This document shows positions 8,421-17,537 of a DNA stretch of 64,000 nt, in pieces. This DNA is from Kibdelosporangium banguiense (GTDB lineage: Bacteria > Actinomycetota > Actinomycetes > Mycobacteriales > Pseudonocardiaceae). Position 1 is the stretch's first letter; each line of letters starts with the position of its first letter. The position numbers were made by a program, and so were the translations under genes. The notes below the pieces were generated by a model. That model was not told where the DNA came from and made no database searches. It saw nothing but the letters and a program-made list of their open reading frames with translations. The DNA is taken from NCBI RefSeq assembly GCF_017876405.1, contig NZ_JAGINW010000001.1:943203-1007202 (forward strand). Reading direction: 5' to 3'.

Positions 8421-8882
8421 TCAGCCGATCCGTTCCCGCGCGCTGTTACGCGTGACCGGCACCTCTTGGGTGAACTTGGCCAGCCCCATGGTGGGCGTGC
8501 CGACATAGACCGACTCCGCCTTGTCCACCAGGTACGTCTCGTGCCAGACACCCGCGGCCCCACTGGCCTTGCCAGCACTCCGGTTGAACTTCGCCCAGGC
8601 TGGGCGATGCACCGCGTCCTTGTCACTGGCGTAGGCATAGAGCTTGTCCAGCGAGCTCCAGTACTGGATCAATGTGGGTCCGCGACGTTCGAACGTCAGC
8701 CGGTAGCCAAGCAAGCCCCAGCGCGGCTCCTTGGTCAGCTCGACCAGCATCGGCCGCATCGCCAGAAAGGCAGGCAACCACAGATCCGGCCGCCACCACT
8801 TGTTGATCGTCATCCCGATCAGGAACACCACCAGCTCGCCATCCCGCCGGTGCGTCGTCCTCGTAATTTTGGATAGTGCCAC
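8421..8882 (-). CDS. DUF4188 family protein (monooxygenase-like)
   Basis: A 153-residue protein matching the DUF4188 pattern: GELVVFLIGMTINKWWRPDLW near the start, then RWGLLGYRLTFE and LIQYWSSLDKLYAYASDKDAVHRPAWAKF. The fold is a dimeric alpha-beta barrel related to haem-binding monooxygenases, usually of unknown substrate and often controlled by a TetR- or MarR-type regulator. The GTG start is 6 bases after TACTAT, and an inverted repeat overlaps that hexamer, so expression is probably repressed by an unseen regulator. Confidence 0.85.
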   Translation of the reverse strand: MALSKITRTTHRRDGELVVFLIGMTINKWWRPDLWLPAFLAMRPMLVELTKEPRWGLLGYRLTFERRGPTLIQYWSSLDKLYAYASDKDAVHRPAWAKFNRSAGKASGAAGVWHETYLVDKAESVYVGTPTMGLAKFTQEVPVTRNSARERIG

Positions 8883-8887
8883 TCTCC

Positions 8888-8902
8888 GATAGTAACACTA
8901 TC
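8888..8902 (-). promoter_or_regulatory. operator-like inverted repeat over the DUF4188 promoter
   Basis: GATAGT, three bases, ACTATC: a perfect 6-bp inverted repeat. The -10 hexamer TACTAT (8889-8894, minus strand) lies inside its left arm, 6 bases before the GTG. A further GATAGTG stands at 8872-8878, inside the first codons. This gives three half-sites of one sequence around a leaderless start. Confidence 0.5.
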
Positions 8903-9061
8903 TACTTTCTGGGCAAGTGAGTGATCCCACTCGCGGGTACGCTCTGTGGGCGCGCGTACACCCGTTGCCATGGAAGCGAAAACGAAGCTTTTTGGAACTG
9001 GCGGCTCTTAGGTTCCGCGGTAGCCGGCGAAAGCCGGAGGTCAGGGAAACGGAAGAGGACC

Positions 9062-9529
9062 ATGAGCAACAAGCTTTCGATCTCGGCGCGCAAGGCCGTC
9101 GCGGTCGCTGCCATCGCCGCGGGCGCGGTGGTGGTGCTGCCCGCCGCGCAGGCGAGCGCTGGGGAGACTGGCGGCAACTGCGACTCGGGCAGGTACACCG
9201 CGAACTTCTGGTTGAACTACCACACGAGCGGCAGCTACGACTACCCGGACTACTTCCGCTGGGAGCTGCGCGTGCGCAACGGCGGACAGCTGGGTAACCG
9301 CAGCAACGTCAACGCGAAGGTCAAGTCGGTCAACTCCGGCGGGACCGGCGACCCCGTGCATTACGAGTGGCCGTCGGCCGACAACATCGGGCCGGGCTTC
9401 GAAACCCACTTCATCCCCAACAGTGTCAAGGTCGCCCGCAACAAGAGCATGTACGCCTCGTACCAGTTCATCTTCGACAAGCCAGGCGGCAGCGACCCGT
9501 CCTGCACCGGACGCACGGACAGTGTGTGA
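9062..9529 (+). CDS. small secreted protein, unknown (paralogue 1)
   Basis: 155 residues. A signal peptide covers about residues 1-32: a basic start, a hydrophobic stretch AVAVAAIAAGAVVVLPAA, then a cleavage site after QASA. The mature part of about 120 residues is rich in Tyr, Asn, Ser and Gly and has two cysteines, one near each end (NCDSG and SCTGRT), fit for one disulfide. AGAGGA lies 2-7 bases before the ATG. The next gene encodes a close paralogue. I recognise no domain; the composition suggests a compact beta-rich secreted protein. Confidence 0.8.
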   Translation: MSNKLSISARKAVAVAAIAAGAVVVLPAAQASAGETGGNCDSGRYTANFWLNYHTSGSYDYPDYFRWELRVRNGGQLGNRSNVNAKVKSVNSGGTGDPVHYEWPSADNIGPGFETHFIPNSVKVARNKSMYASYQFIFDKPGGSDPSCTGRTDSV

Positions 9530-9534
9530 CCGCC

Positions 9535-9984
9535 ATGCAGAACCTCAAGAGGGCCGCGGTGATCGCGGCGATCATCGGCGCCGGTGTCACGCTGCCCGTC
9601 GTGCAGGCGAACGCCTCCACCACAGGTAGCCGGAGCTGCTCCGCGAGCGGCTACGTCGCCAACTTCTGGCTCGAGTACCACGCGAGCGGCAGCTACGACT
9701 ATCCGGACAAGTTCCACTGGGAGCTGCTCGCCGGTGGCTCCCGGCTGGGCAACCGCAGCAACGTCAACGCGAAGATCAGGTCGGTCAACTCCGGCGGGAC
9801 CGGCGACCCGGTCCACTACGAGTGGCCGTCGCAGGACAACATCGGGCCGGGCCGGGACAGCCACACGATTCCCAACAGTGTCAAGGTCGCGCGAAGCAAG
9901 AGCATGTACGCCTCGTACCAGTTCATCTTCGACCGGCCCAACGACAGCGACCCACGCTGCACGGGCCGTACCCCGAGTGTCTGA
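9535..9984 (+). CDS. small secreted protein, unknown (paralogue 2)
   Basis: 149 residues, a tandem paralogue of the preceding gene, starting 5 bases after its stop. The signal peptide runs to about residue 27 (cleavage after NAS). The mature parts align throughout with shared blocks such as NFWL.YH.SGSYDYPD, LGNRSNVNAK and SVNSGGTGDPVHYEWPS, and both cysteines are kept. DNA identity is very high in the central block (near 9330-9390 against 9778-9837), which points to recent duplication or gene conversion. Confidence 0.8.
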   Translation: MQNLKRAAVIAAIIGAGVTLPVVQANASTTGSRSCSASGYVANFWLEYHASGSYDYPDKFHWELLAGGSRLGNRSNVNAKIRSVNSGGTGDPVHYEWPSQDNIGPGRDSHTIPNSVKVARSKSMYASYQFIFDRPNDSDPRCTGRTPSV

Positions 9985-9987
9985 ACG

Positions 9988-11031
9988 ATGAGGAAAACGC
10001 TGGCCGCGATCGCGGCCGGTGGGCTGGTGCTGGTCGCCGCGTGTTCGGCGGCCGGCACCGGTCAGCCCACCAAGGACACCACTCTGTTCACGTTGATCCA
10101 GGCGAGCTCGAGCGGAGCCATCGTCCTGGACAACGCCGGGGCATCGCTTCTCGGCTTCGACCGGTCCGGCACACGAACCTGGACCGACCAACAGGCTCTG
10201 CAGGTAGGCGCGGACGTGTCGTGCGCGGCCCAGTGCCCCGACGCGGTCTTCTCCGGCGGAGCCGACCCCACAAGCCCGGACCCTCAGCCATGGCAGATCA
10301 CAGCGGGCCGCAACACCCCGATGTCGATCTCGGCCACGGCCACCCGCCGAATCCTGGCCTACCAGAACCCCACCGACGCAGTCCTGGTCGAAGGCTCCCC
10401 CGACAAGGGCTGGTGGCTGCGAGTCATCCGCCCGGACGGCACCGACCAGCGCATACCGGTCCCCAACCCAGGCGTGGCCTGGTCAGCCAACCCCCAGCGC
10501 ACCGAGGCTGTGGCAATAGCAGAGTCCGTACTGCGATTCCGCCACACCCAGAACGGCTGGCAACTGACCGACGACACAGCACCGGCAGACCAATCTTGGG
10601 GCGCCTGTGTCGCAGGCGAGGGCCCCAACCAGGTAATCGCCCTCGTCGGCAAAGAACCCGCACTCCTCACCGGAGGAAAACGCATCTCAATCCAAACCGA
10701 CCTGGGCGGAGCCGGCGAATGCGCCCTGGGCACCACAGGCGGCCTGGTCCTGCAGCGCGAAGTAAGCCAAACCCAGCAACACAGAACAAAAATCCGAGGC
10801 ATAGACCTGCAAGGCAAACAAACCTGGTCCAAGGACCTCCCCGGAGAAGCCTCAATAGCAGCAAACCCCACAGGCACCAACTTCGCCATAGCAACCCAAG
10901 GCAAACTCGAACTCATAGACCCCAACGGCACCACAATCAGCACCCAAGACCAAGTAGCCTCAGCCACCTACACCCCAACCGGCGAACTAGTAACAATAAC
11001 CCCCACCGGCCAAATAAAATGGACCCCCTAA
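9988..11031 (+). CDS. lipoprotein, beta-propeller-like, unknown
   Basis: 347 residues. The N-terminus has a lipoprotein signal with lipobox LVAAC, so the mature protein would be anchored by Cys19 to the outer face of the membrane. The rest has short repeating strand motifs (for example LGFDRSGTRTW, RGIDLQGKQTW, LELIDPNGTT) resembling quinoprotein/WD-like propeller blades. It starts 3 bases after the second secreted paralogue, so the three genes form an operon. Codon use drifts along the gene: the last third prefers A-ending codons and is G-poor, unlike the first third. Confidence 0.75.
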   Translation: MRKTLAAIAAGGLVLVAACSAAGTGQPTKDTTLFTLIQASSSGAIVLDNAGASLLGFDRSGTRTWTDQQALQVGADVSCAAQCPDAVFSGGADPTSPDPQPWQITAGRNTPMSISATATRRILAYQNPTDAVLVEGSPDKGWWLRVIRPDGTDQRIPVPNPGVAWSANPQRTEAVAIAESVLRFRHTQNGWQLTDDTAPADQSWGACVAGEGPNQVIALVGKEPALLTGGKRISIQTDLGGAGECALGTTGGLVLQREVSQTQQHRTKIRGIDLQGKQTWSKDLPGEASIAANPTGTNFAIATQGKLELIDPNGTTISTQDQVASATYTPTGELVTITPTGQIKWTP

Positions 11032-11166
11032 CCAACTTCCAAACCAATGACCAAACCAACCCACACCAGTCCCCACCAGCAAGAACACAACACCCACACC
11101 GAAAAACGAGCGACCACTCAAGCCACAGGACGGGCAACCGAAAGCCTTGAGACGCCGATCAGCCCA
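11032..11166 (+). other. C/A-rich, G-poor intergenic stretch
   Basis: The stretch continues the skew of the end of the lipoprotein gene. In the 60 bases from 11041 there are 4 G and 2 T. Unstructured C-rich, G-poor RNA is the typical character of Rho-utilisation sites. No gene is seen here. Confidence 0.5.
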
Positions 11167-11262
11167 CCCAGCACTGGTTCAGCAACCAACCGCATTACAG
11201 GGAGTCGACCCCAAAATAATCCGAAGCACCCCGGCGAGGCGGCGCAGCCGCCGACAAGGTCG
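11167..11262. repeat. dispersed hairpin repeat, copy a
   Basis: Begins CCCAGCACTGGTTCAGCA, then an imperfect hairpin (GGGAGTCGACCCC) and AAAATAATCCG, then GGCGAGGCGGC with its complement GCCGCCGAC. It is the first of two tandem units with a 115-bp period beside ssrA. Confidence 0.6.
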
Positions 11263-11281
11263 CTAGTCACAGCGCAGCGCG

Positions 11282-11380
11282 CCCAGCGCTGGTTCAGCAG
11301 GAGCACGCACCGTAGGGGGTTTGGGGGCTCGGCCCCCCAAAATAATCCGGAGCGACCCGGCGAGGCGGCAAAGCCGCCGA
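11282..11380. repeat. dispersed hairpin repeat, copy b
   Basis: Begins CCCAGCGCTGGTTCAGCA and carries a strong hairpin TTTGGGGG-ctcgg-CCCCCCAAA followed by ATAATCCGGAG and the GCGAGGCGGC/GCCGCCGAGC inverted pair. It ends about 17 bases from the 3' end of the tmRNA and may act as its terminator or as a two-way terminator. Confidence 0.6.
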
Positions 11381-11396
11381 GCAGGGCCGCCCCGAG

Positions 11397-11770
11397 TGGA
11401 GGTGCCGGGAATCGAACCCGGGTCCTCTGCCGCTTCATCAGGACTTCTCCGTGCGCAGTTCACCCTGTCTCTGCTTGGCCCCACCGGTCACGTGAACTTG
11501 CCGGTGTGACGGGCCCAGTCGCTGTTTGCTTCCCTGACCGAACTCCGCGACCGGGTCCGGCGGTGAGCCTTCTAGATGATGCCGGCAACCGGGCCGAAGG
11601 CGCTCCCGGGCCGACAAGAAGTCACTCTCGCTTAGGCAGCGAGGGCGACTTCGCGCTGACTGATGTTAGTCTTGGCGCTTGATTTTTTGCGGCGACGCTT
11701 GAGGTGGTCTCTCGCCTGCACCTGCACGCTTCCCCTGACTCAACGTCCAGAGTCGAAACCGTTCACCCCC
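11397..11770 (-). ncRNA. ssrA: transfer-messenger RNA (tmRNA)
   Basis: The 5' end GGGGGTGAACGGTTTCGACT and the 3' T-arm GGACCCGGGTTCGATTCCC identify tmRNA. The acceptor stem pairs GGGGGTG with CACCTCC, followed by the discriminator A; CCA is not encoded. The tag reading frame (11676 down to 11632) reads AKTNISQREVALAA and then TAA, ending in the expected ALAA protease tag. A run of T on the plus strand just before the tag matches the A-rich region ahead of the resume codon. With SmpB, encoded 4.3 kb away on the same strand, it rescues stalled ribosomes. The length, 374 nt, is normal. Confidence 0.95.
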
Positions 11771-11910
11771 GTGGGTTGTTGACTGGTACTCCGGTAAGCA
11801 TAACGCGTGGCGGCCGGTCGTTCATTCCGGTTATCCGCCTGGCGGGGTAGGGCCAGCCCCACCTCGGGGATGCTGGTCTGCTCCATCGCGCCGCAGGGCC
11901 TGGACGAGGG

Positions 11911-13209
11911 ATGCTTACGGCTATGACGACCGAGGTGCAGCAGGTGGATGGCCGTCGGCACCAGCCGGGGGCCGTGGGGGCGAACGTGTATCTGTTCGTC
12001 GGCTTCTTCACAGCCACGTTCGCGTTCTGGCTGCCCCTGGCTCTGCTGCTCGCCGGGTTCGGGACCGCTGTGGTGTGGGTGGGGTTCCCGATCCTGACCC
12101 TTGCCATGGTCTTGTGCCGGGGGTTTGCCCGCGTGGAGCGCCGGTTGGTGCACGCCACGCTGGGGTTTTACATCGCGAATCCGTACCGGCCGCTGCCGCG
12201 GGGCCCGGTCGGGTGGTTCAAGGGCCGGTTCACCGACCCGGCGACGTGGCGGGACTTCTTGTACTCGGCCATTGTGTGGCCGATCTCGCTGGTGTCGTTC
12301 GTGCTGTTCACGGTGTTCTGGGCGGTCGGGCTGGGGTTCGCGACGCTGCCGTTCTGGTATCGGTTCGTCGACGGCGGCTTCATGATCATTGGTGACATCC
12401 GCGGGCCGATGTATGTGGTCGACTCGTTCGACGACACGTTGATCCCGGCGGTGGTCGGGTTCATGCTGCTTTGCCTGGCGTATGTGGCCACCAAGTGGGT
12501 GGGCAAGGTCCGCGGGCTGATGGCGCGGTCGTTGCTCGGTCCGAGCAAGACGTCGATGCTGGCGGCTGAGGCCGCGCATCTGCAGGCGAGCCGGGCGCGG
12601 GGCGTGGACGCTGCGGAGGCGGAGCGCCGGCGTATCGAGCGGGATCTGCATGACGGCGCGCAGCAGCGGTTGGTGGCCGTGGCGATGGGTCTGGGCCGGG
12701 CGAAGAACAAGATGAACCGGGACCCTGAGGCCGCGATGGCGCTGATTGACGAAGCGCACTCGGACGCCAAGAAGGCTGTCGCTGAGCTGCGCGACCTTGC
12801 GCGCGGTATCTACCCGGCCGTGCTGGGTGACCGTGGACTGGACGCCGCGTTGAGCTCGTTGGCCGCGAAGGCGCCCATACCTGTGGACGTCACCGTCGAG
12901 GACGGTCTGTCGAGCACGAACCGTCCGCCCGCGGCTGTGGAGAGCACCGCGTACTTCACGGTCGCCGAGTCGCTGACCAACATCGCGAAGTACTCCGGCG
13001 CCACGCAGGCGGGCGTACGGGTCTACCGCGAACGTGACCATGTGATTGTCGAGATCACCGATGACGGCATGGGAGGTGCACAGATACGAAGCGGGGGTGG
13101 CTTGGCCGGACTGGCCGACCGGGCTGCCACTATTGACGGCGTGCTAACCGTCGTCAGCCCGGTAGGCGGGCCAACAGTGATCCGTGCGGACCTGCCGTGC
13201 GAGTGGTGA
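11911..13209 (+). CDS. sensor histidine kinase, NarL/DesK type
   Basis: About 432 residues. The N-terminal half has about four membrane helices in two pairs (residues 29-72 and 116-150) and another near 173-195, matching the 'putative sensor' region common in actinobacterial kinases. The dimerisation domain has the phosphorylated histidine in RRIERDLHDGAQQRL (about residue 247), and the ATP-binding domain has ESLTNIAKYSGA and DDGMGG. It ends 13 bases inside the response-regulator gene, so the pair is coupled. The ATG at 11923 (MTTEVQQ) is an alternative start; GAGGG precedes both. Confidence 0.92.
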   Translation: MLTAMTTEVQQVDGRRHQPGAVGANVYLFVGFFTATFAFWLPLALLLAGFGTAVVWVGFPILTLAMVLCRGFARVERRLVHATLGFYIANPYRPLPRGPVGWFKGRFTDPATWRDFLYSAIVWPISLVSFVLFTVFWAVGLGFATLPFWYRFVDGGFMIIGDIRGPMYVVDSFDDTLIPAVVGFMLLCLAYVATKWVGKVRGLMARSLLGPSKTSMLAAEAAHLQASRARGVDAAEAERRRIERDLHDGAQQRLVAVAMGLGRAKNKMNRDPEAAMALIDEAHSDAKKAVAELRDLARGIYPAVLGDRGLDAALSSLAAKAPIPVDVTVEDGLSSTNRPPAAVESTAYFTVAESLTNIAKYSGATQAGVRVYRERDHVIVEITDDGMGGAQIRSGGGLAGLADRAATIDGVLTVVSPVGGPTVIRADLPCEW

Positions 13210-13841
13210 TCGCAGAGGATTCAGTACTACTGCGGGCCGGTATCCAGCGGCTGCTCGCAGACGAGGGCATCGAGACCGTGGCCGCCGTCGAGGACGGCGA
13301 GAGCCTGCTCGATGTCCTCGCCGAGCACAAGCCGGATCTGGCCATTGTGGACGTCCGGATGCCGCCGACGTTCACCGACGAAGGACTCCGGGCCGCACTG
13401 CGGGCCCGGGAACGCACGCCTGACCTGCCGGTGCTCGTACTGTCGCAGTACGTCGAAGAGCGCTACGCGGTCGAGCTGATCTCGGCAGGTGCGGGCGGTG
13501 TCGGCTATCTGCTCAAGGAGCGGGTGGCCGACGTCGCCGAGTTCGTCGACGCGGTCCACCGGGTCGCGCGCGGCGGGACGTGCATCGACCAGGAGGTGAT
13601 CTCGCAGCTCATGGCACGCGGCCGGCGCAACCCCATCGACTCGCTGACGCCCCGCGAGCGCGAGGTCCTCGGCCTGATGGCACAGGGCCTGTCCAACGCG
13701 GCCATCGCGAAGTCGCTGACTGTCTCCGACGGAGCGGTGGAAAAGCACGTCGGCAACATCTTCGCCAAGCTCGGCCTGGAGCCCAGCCAGGAGGAACACC
13801 GCAGGGTACGGGCCGTGCTGGCGTATCTGGAACGTCGTTAG
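13197..13841 (+). CDS. response regulator, NarL/LuxR family
   Basis: 214 residues. The receiver domain carries the acidic pair ED at 7-8, the phosphorylation site Asp52 (LAIVDVRMPP) and the conserved lysine in GYLLKERV. The C-terminal LuxR-type helix-turn-helix reads LTPREREVLGLMAQGLSN and later VEKHVGNIFAKL. The GTG start lies inside the end of the kinase gene, a typical cognate pair. Targets are unknown. The adjacent acyltransferase gene, 97 bases downstream on the same strand, is a candidate (inference). Confidence 0.93.
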   Translation: MRVVIAEDSVLLRAGIQRLLADEGIETVAAVEDGESLLDVLAEHKPDLAIVDVRMPPTFTDEGLRAALRARERTPDLPVLVLSQYVEERYAVELISAGAGGVGYLLKERVADVAEFVDAVHRVARGGTCIDQEVISQLMARGRRNPIDSLTPREREVLGLMAQGLSNAAIAKSLTVSDGAVEKHVGNIFAKLGLEPSQEEHRRVRAVLAYLERR

Positions 13842-13938
13842 GTAGGGAAAACCCCCGCGCGCAGATGGGAGACGACACCAGTGTCCTTTCGTCGCTGAGG
13901 CGGAAAACTCTTGTCCAGCAAGAGATTCCAGCGGCGAC

Positions 13939-15222
13939 ATGGGGGCAGCGGTGTCCAAGAGAGATCCTTTCCTTGACGTGGTCAGGGTTCTCGCGATCGT
14001 CCTGGTGGTGTTCCAGCACTGGCTGGTGCCGGTCCTCGGTTGGACCGGCACCGAGCTCACCACCGGGAATGCTTACGCCACACCGGGTTGGTGGGTGCTG
14101 ACGTGGGTCGGCCAGGTGATGCCGTTGGTGTTCTTCGCCGGTGGCGCGGCGAACCTGTTGTCGCTGCGGGCACATCGCGGCCGGGGCGGTCCGGACCGGG
14201 ACTGGCTGTCAAGCCGGGTGCATCGGCTGGCGATCCCGATGCTGCCGTTGATCGCCGTGTGGCTTGTACTGCCGCATCTGCTGATCACGCTGGGGGTGCC
14301 GCAGCAGCCGTTGAACATCGGCAGCGCGGTTGTCGGGCAACTGCTGTGGTTCATGGCCGTGTATCTCGCCGCGATTCTGGCGACGCCGTTGATGATCAAG
14401 GCACAGGAGCGGTACGGGCTGCGCGTGTTCGCGGCGCTCGCAGGAGCTGCGTTGCTGGTCGACGTGATCAGGTTCGCAGGCTTCGGGATGGCCGGTTTCC
14501 TCAACGCCGTGTTCGTCTGGCTCGCGGTGCACCAGCTTGGCTTCCACTACGCCAACACCCCGCCGTCGATGCGCGGTGCCGCCGCGATGGCGTTCGGTGG
14601 CTTCGGGCTGACCGCGCTGATGGTCACGTTCGGGCCGTATCCGCTGAGCATGGTCGGGATGCCGGGAGCGCCGGTGTCGAACGCCGGCCCGCCCACCGCG
14701 TGCCTGATCGCGTTGGGCCTCGGGCAGATCGGCGTGGTGTTGCTGGCCCGGCCGCTGATCCGGTCCCTGGTCGCCCGTCCGGCGGCCGCGCGGGCCCTGA
14801 CGTGGGTCGGTGCCCGGTCGATGAGCCTCTACCTCTGGCACATGTCGGCGATGGTCGCGGTGGCAGGCGTGTGGACGGTCGGCTTCGGCTACACGACACC
14901 GGACCCGGGCAGTTTCGCGTGGTTCGCCGTGCTGCCGCTGTGGATCGGCTCGTCGGCAGCCGTGCTGTACGGACTGCTCAGGGCCTTCGGCAGGGTTGAG
15001 GCCAACGCACCGAGCCCGCTGCTGGTGCAGCCGCCGATGCCGCAGGTGGTGGCCGGTACGGCACTGATCGCGGCAGGCACGCTGGGAATCGCGGCGACCG
15101 GGTTCGCCCCCGGTACGGCCCTGGTCTCCACCGGTGCGGCGATCTGGGGCGCGGTTGTCCTGAGTGGACTTCTGGCCGTTCGCTACCGGCTACCGGCCAT
15201 CAGCGTCGTCGGGCAGTCGTAG
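13939..15222 (+). CDS. acyltransferase 3 family membrane protein
   Basis: 427 residues with about ten membrane helices. The N-terminal phrase RDPFLDVVRVLAIVLVVFQHW carries the arginine and histidine typical of acyltransferase-3 proteins, which add acyl groups to exported sugars, peptidoglycan or antibiotics. A second conserved-type helix reads MSLYLWHMSAMVAVAG. The start is uncertain: the ATG (13939) has no clear ribosome site, whereas a GTG at 13951 is preceded by GGGGG at 5 bases. The last 33 bases overlap the convergent amidohydrolase gene. Confidence 0.85.
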   Translation: MGAAVSKRDPFLDVVRVLAIVLVVFQHWLVPVLGWTGTELTTGNAYATPGWWVLTWVGQVMPLVFFAGGAANLLSLRAHRGRGGPDRDWLSSRVHRLAIPMLPLIAVWLVLPHLLITLGVPQQPLNIGSAVVGQLLWFMAVYLAAILATPLMIKAQERYGLRVFAALAGAALLVDVIRFAGFGMAGFLNAVFVWLAVHQLGFHYANTPPSMRGAAAMAFGGFGLTALMVTFGPYPLSMVGMPGAPVSNAGPPTACLIALGLGQIGVVLLARPLIRSLVARPAAARALTWVGARSMSLYLWHMSAMVAVAGVWTVGFGYTTPDPGSFAWFAVLPLWIGSSAAVLYGLLRAFGRVEANAPSPLLVQPPMPQVVAGTALIAAGTLGIAATGFAPGTALVSTGAAIWGAVVLSGLLAVRYRLPAISVVGQS

Positions 15223-16083
15223 CAGGCGGGCGGGGGTGTCGTGCAGCACGGCCTTGAGGAAGTCCGGGCCGAGCCGCGGGTCCTCCGCCCACCCCGCGAT
15301 GACTTCCAGCTGATGGGCGTACTCGTACGGGATGTTCGGGAAGTCCGTGCCGAGCGCGACCCGGTCCGGGAATTCGGCCAGTCCGTGAACGAAGTCCGCA
15401 GGCAGGGGCGCCCCGAACCGCACACCCACCATGGTCGTGTCCAGATACACGTTCGGATAGCGCCGGACCAGGTCGAACGCCTCGACGTACTCAGGCATCC
15501 CGGCGTGCGCGAGCACCAGCGTCAGCCGCGGATGACGCCGGAGCACCTGCTCGAACAGGCCAAGCCCGGTGAAGCTGCCCCTCAGCGGCCCGTGTCCACA
15601 ATGCACAACCGCCGGTACGCCCGCCTCGACGATCAGGCCCCAGGCTTCGTCCAATTCAGACGTCCGGGGGTCGTAGCCACCGATCTGGACGTGCGCCTTC
15701 ACGCATCGAGTGCCCGCATCCAGCGCTTTTTCCACATAACCGGTGACACCGGGCTCGGGAAACAACGTCGCCGTCGGCACGGCGTCCGGAACACGGGCCG
15801 CGAATTCCCGGATCCACTCGTTGAGCCACTCCGCCATCCCTGGCTTGTGCGGATATGCCAGGGGCGCGAACCGGACTACGCCGAATGACCGCAGCAAACG
15901 CAGCCGTTCGTCCTCATCGAACCGATACTGGATCGGCCAGTCGACACCGTAGTTCGCGCGCGCGTTGTCGAAGTACGCCCAAACCTTGCGCAGCACGGAC
16001 TCCGGCATGAAGTGGACGTGGATATCGACCAGGCCGGGCAGGCCGAGGCCGGTCACGAAAGACCGGACCTCAGCATCGATCAC
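15190..16083 (-). CDS. amidohydrolase family protein (TIM-barrel metal hydrolase)
   Basis: 297 residues of the amidohydrolase-2 type. The first metal site is HVH in [11 protein letters not shown] near residue 20; further ligands are in VVHCGHG and [10 protein letters not shown], with the catalytic aspartate in [13 protein letters not shown] near the C-terminus. Relatives are decarboxylases or hydrolases; the substrate cannot be read from sequence. The GTG start overlaps the smpB stop by four bases (GTGA), so it is translationally coupled to smpB. Confidence 0.88.
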   Translation of the reverse strand: MIDAEVRSFVTGLGLPGLVDIHVHFMPESVLRKVWAYFDNARANYGVDWPIQYRFDEDERLRLLRSFGVVRFAPLAYPHKPGMAEWLNEWIREFAARVPDAVPTATLFPEPGVTGYVEKALDAGTRCVKAHVQIGGYDPRTSELDEAWGLIVEAGVPAVVHCGHGPLRGSFTGLGLFEQVLRRHPRLTLVLAHAGMPEYVEAFDLVRRYPNVYLDTTMVGVRFGAPLPADFVHGLAEFPDRVALGTDFPNIPYEYAHQLEVIAGWAEDPRLGPDFLKAVLHDTPARLLRLPDDADGR

Positions 16084-16562
16084 CAGCCGCCGCCCCGCTT
16101 GCGGGCCCGGCCGACGGTCTTGGCGATCTCCCGTTGGGCGTCGCGTTTGGCCAGCGCCTGGCGCTTGTCGTAGGCCTTCTTGCCCTTGGCCAGCGCCAGC
16201 TCGACCTTGACCTTGCCGTCCTTGAAGTACATCGACAGCGGCACCAGGCTCAGGCCGCTCTCCTTGGTCTTGCCGATCAGCTTGAGGATCTCGTCCTTGT
16301 GCAGCAGCAGCTTGCGGCGACGGCGGGGCTCGTGGTTGGTCCACGTGCCCATCTCGTACTCGGCGATGTGCAGCCCGCGCAGCCACACCTCGCCGTCGTC
16401 CACCGTCGCGAACGCGTCGACCAGGGAGGCACGGCCGATCCGGAGACTCTTCACCTCGGTGCCGACCAGTACGACCCCGCACTCATAGGTGTCCAGGATC
16501 TCGTAGTCGTGCCGCGCCTTCCGGTTCGACGCGATCACCTTCTGACCACGTTCTTTCGCCAT
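16080..16562 (-). CDS. smpB: SsrA-binding protein SmpB
   Basis: 160 residues, the normal length. The family phrases are present: [37 protein letters not shown] and the C-terminal basic tail that reaches into the decoding centre. SmpB brings tmRNA to stalled ribosomes. It follows ftsX after 31 bases in the conserved actinobacterial order and overlaps the amidohydrolase gene. TAAAGT lies 8 bases before the ATG, so it may also have its own promoter. Confidence 0.96.
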   Translation of the reverse strand: MAKERGQKVIASNRKARHDYEILDTYECGVVLVGTEVKSLRIGRASLVDAFATVDDGEVWLRGLHIAEYEMGTWTNHEPRRRRKLLLHKDEILKLIGKTKESGLSLVPLSMYFKDGKVKVELALAKGKKAYDKRQALAKRDAQREIAKTVGRARKRGGGW

Positions 16563-16593
16563 GACAATGAACTTTACGTCACGCCGCCACTGG

Positions 16594-17496
16594 TTAAGTG
16601 CGCACGTAGAGCCGCAGCGTGGCGTACCCGGTGACCGCGGCGACCAAGATCGCCGTCAGCACGAGCCACGGCGAGATCGCCACGATGTCCACGCCCTGGA
16701 TCGCCGGGATGACCCCGGCCTGGATGGGTTCGGCCAGCACCTTGTCCAGGAACAGCAGCTTGCTGCCGACCAGGCCGCCGATGGCCAGCGCCGCACCGAC
16801 CAGGCCGGCGACCACCGCCTCCAGGAGGAACGGCAGCTGGGTGTACCAGCGGGTCGCGCCGACCAGGCGCATGATGCCGACTTCCGTCCGCCTGGTGAAC
16901 GCGGAGACCTGGATGGTGTTGGCCATCAGCAGCACCGCCGCGATGGCCTGGATGCCGGCGACGACGAACGTGGCCGCCTGGACTCCGTTCAGGACACCGA
17001 AGAACCGTTCCAGGAACACACCCTGGTCCTCGACGCGGTCCACACCGGGCTTGCCCGTGTAGCTCTGCACGAGCACGTCGGCCCGGCTGGGCTCCTTGAG
17101 GCGGACGTGCAGGGTCGCGGGCAGCGTCTCCTTCTTGGTCAGCTGCAACAGCTCCGGCTGGCCCTCGAAGATGCGCTGGAAGCGCTGGTAGGCCTGCTCC
17201 TGGTTCTCGAACGTGACTTCCTCGACGTTCGAGTCGCCCTGGAGGTTGGCGAACACACCGGCACACGGCTGTGCCTTGCAGTCGGTGTCGGCGAGGCTGA
17301 CGTCCTTGTTGAGGAAGACGTTCACCTCGACCTTGTCGCCGTAGTTGGCGCGCATGTTGTCGATCATGCGGACCACCAGCAGGCCGCCCCCCAGCAGGCC
17401 GAGTGAGATCGCGGTGGTCAGGATCATCGCGACGGTCATCGTGACGTTGCGCCGCAGTCCGGTCAGGACTTCGGTCAACACGAAACTGAAACGCAT
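16594..17496 (-). CDS. ftsX: cell division protein FtsX
   Basis: 300 residues with one N-terminal helix, a large extracellular domain (about residues 45-170) and three further helices, the standard actinobacterial FtsX layout. The extracellular part contains a cysteine pair ([10 protein letters not shown]) also seen in mycobacterial FtsX. With FtsE it forms an ABC-type complex that activates cell-wall hydrolases at the septum. It starts 41 bases after ftsE. Confidence 0.95.
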   Translation of the reverse strand: MRFSFVLTEVLTGLRRNVTMTVAMILTTAISLGLLGGGLLVVRMIDNMRANYGDKVEVNVFLNKDVSLADTDCKAQPCAGVFANLQGDSNVEEVTFENQEQAYQRFQRIFEGQPELLQLTKKETLPATLHVRLKEPSRADVLVQSYTGKPGVDRVEDQGVFLERFFGVLNGVQAATFVVAGIQAIAAVLLMANTIQVSAFTRRTEVGIMRLVGATRWYTQLPFLLEAVVAGLVGAALAIGGLVGSKLLFLDKVLAEPIQAGVIPAIQGVDIVAISPWLVLTAILVAAVTGYATLRLYVRT

Positions 17497-17537
17497 CGGG
17501 GCGGGTTCCTCGGGGCTCGGGGGATTTACTTCTGGGC

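Noticed and set aside
5078..8455. A very long plus-strand open frame (over 1100 codons) opposite the carboxylase, XRE-type and MDMPI-type genes
   Set aside because: It is the antisense shadow of high-GC genes: composition is His/Arg/Asp-rich, it has no domain, and the minus-strand genes beneath carry clear motifs.
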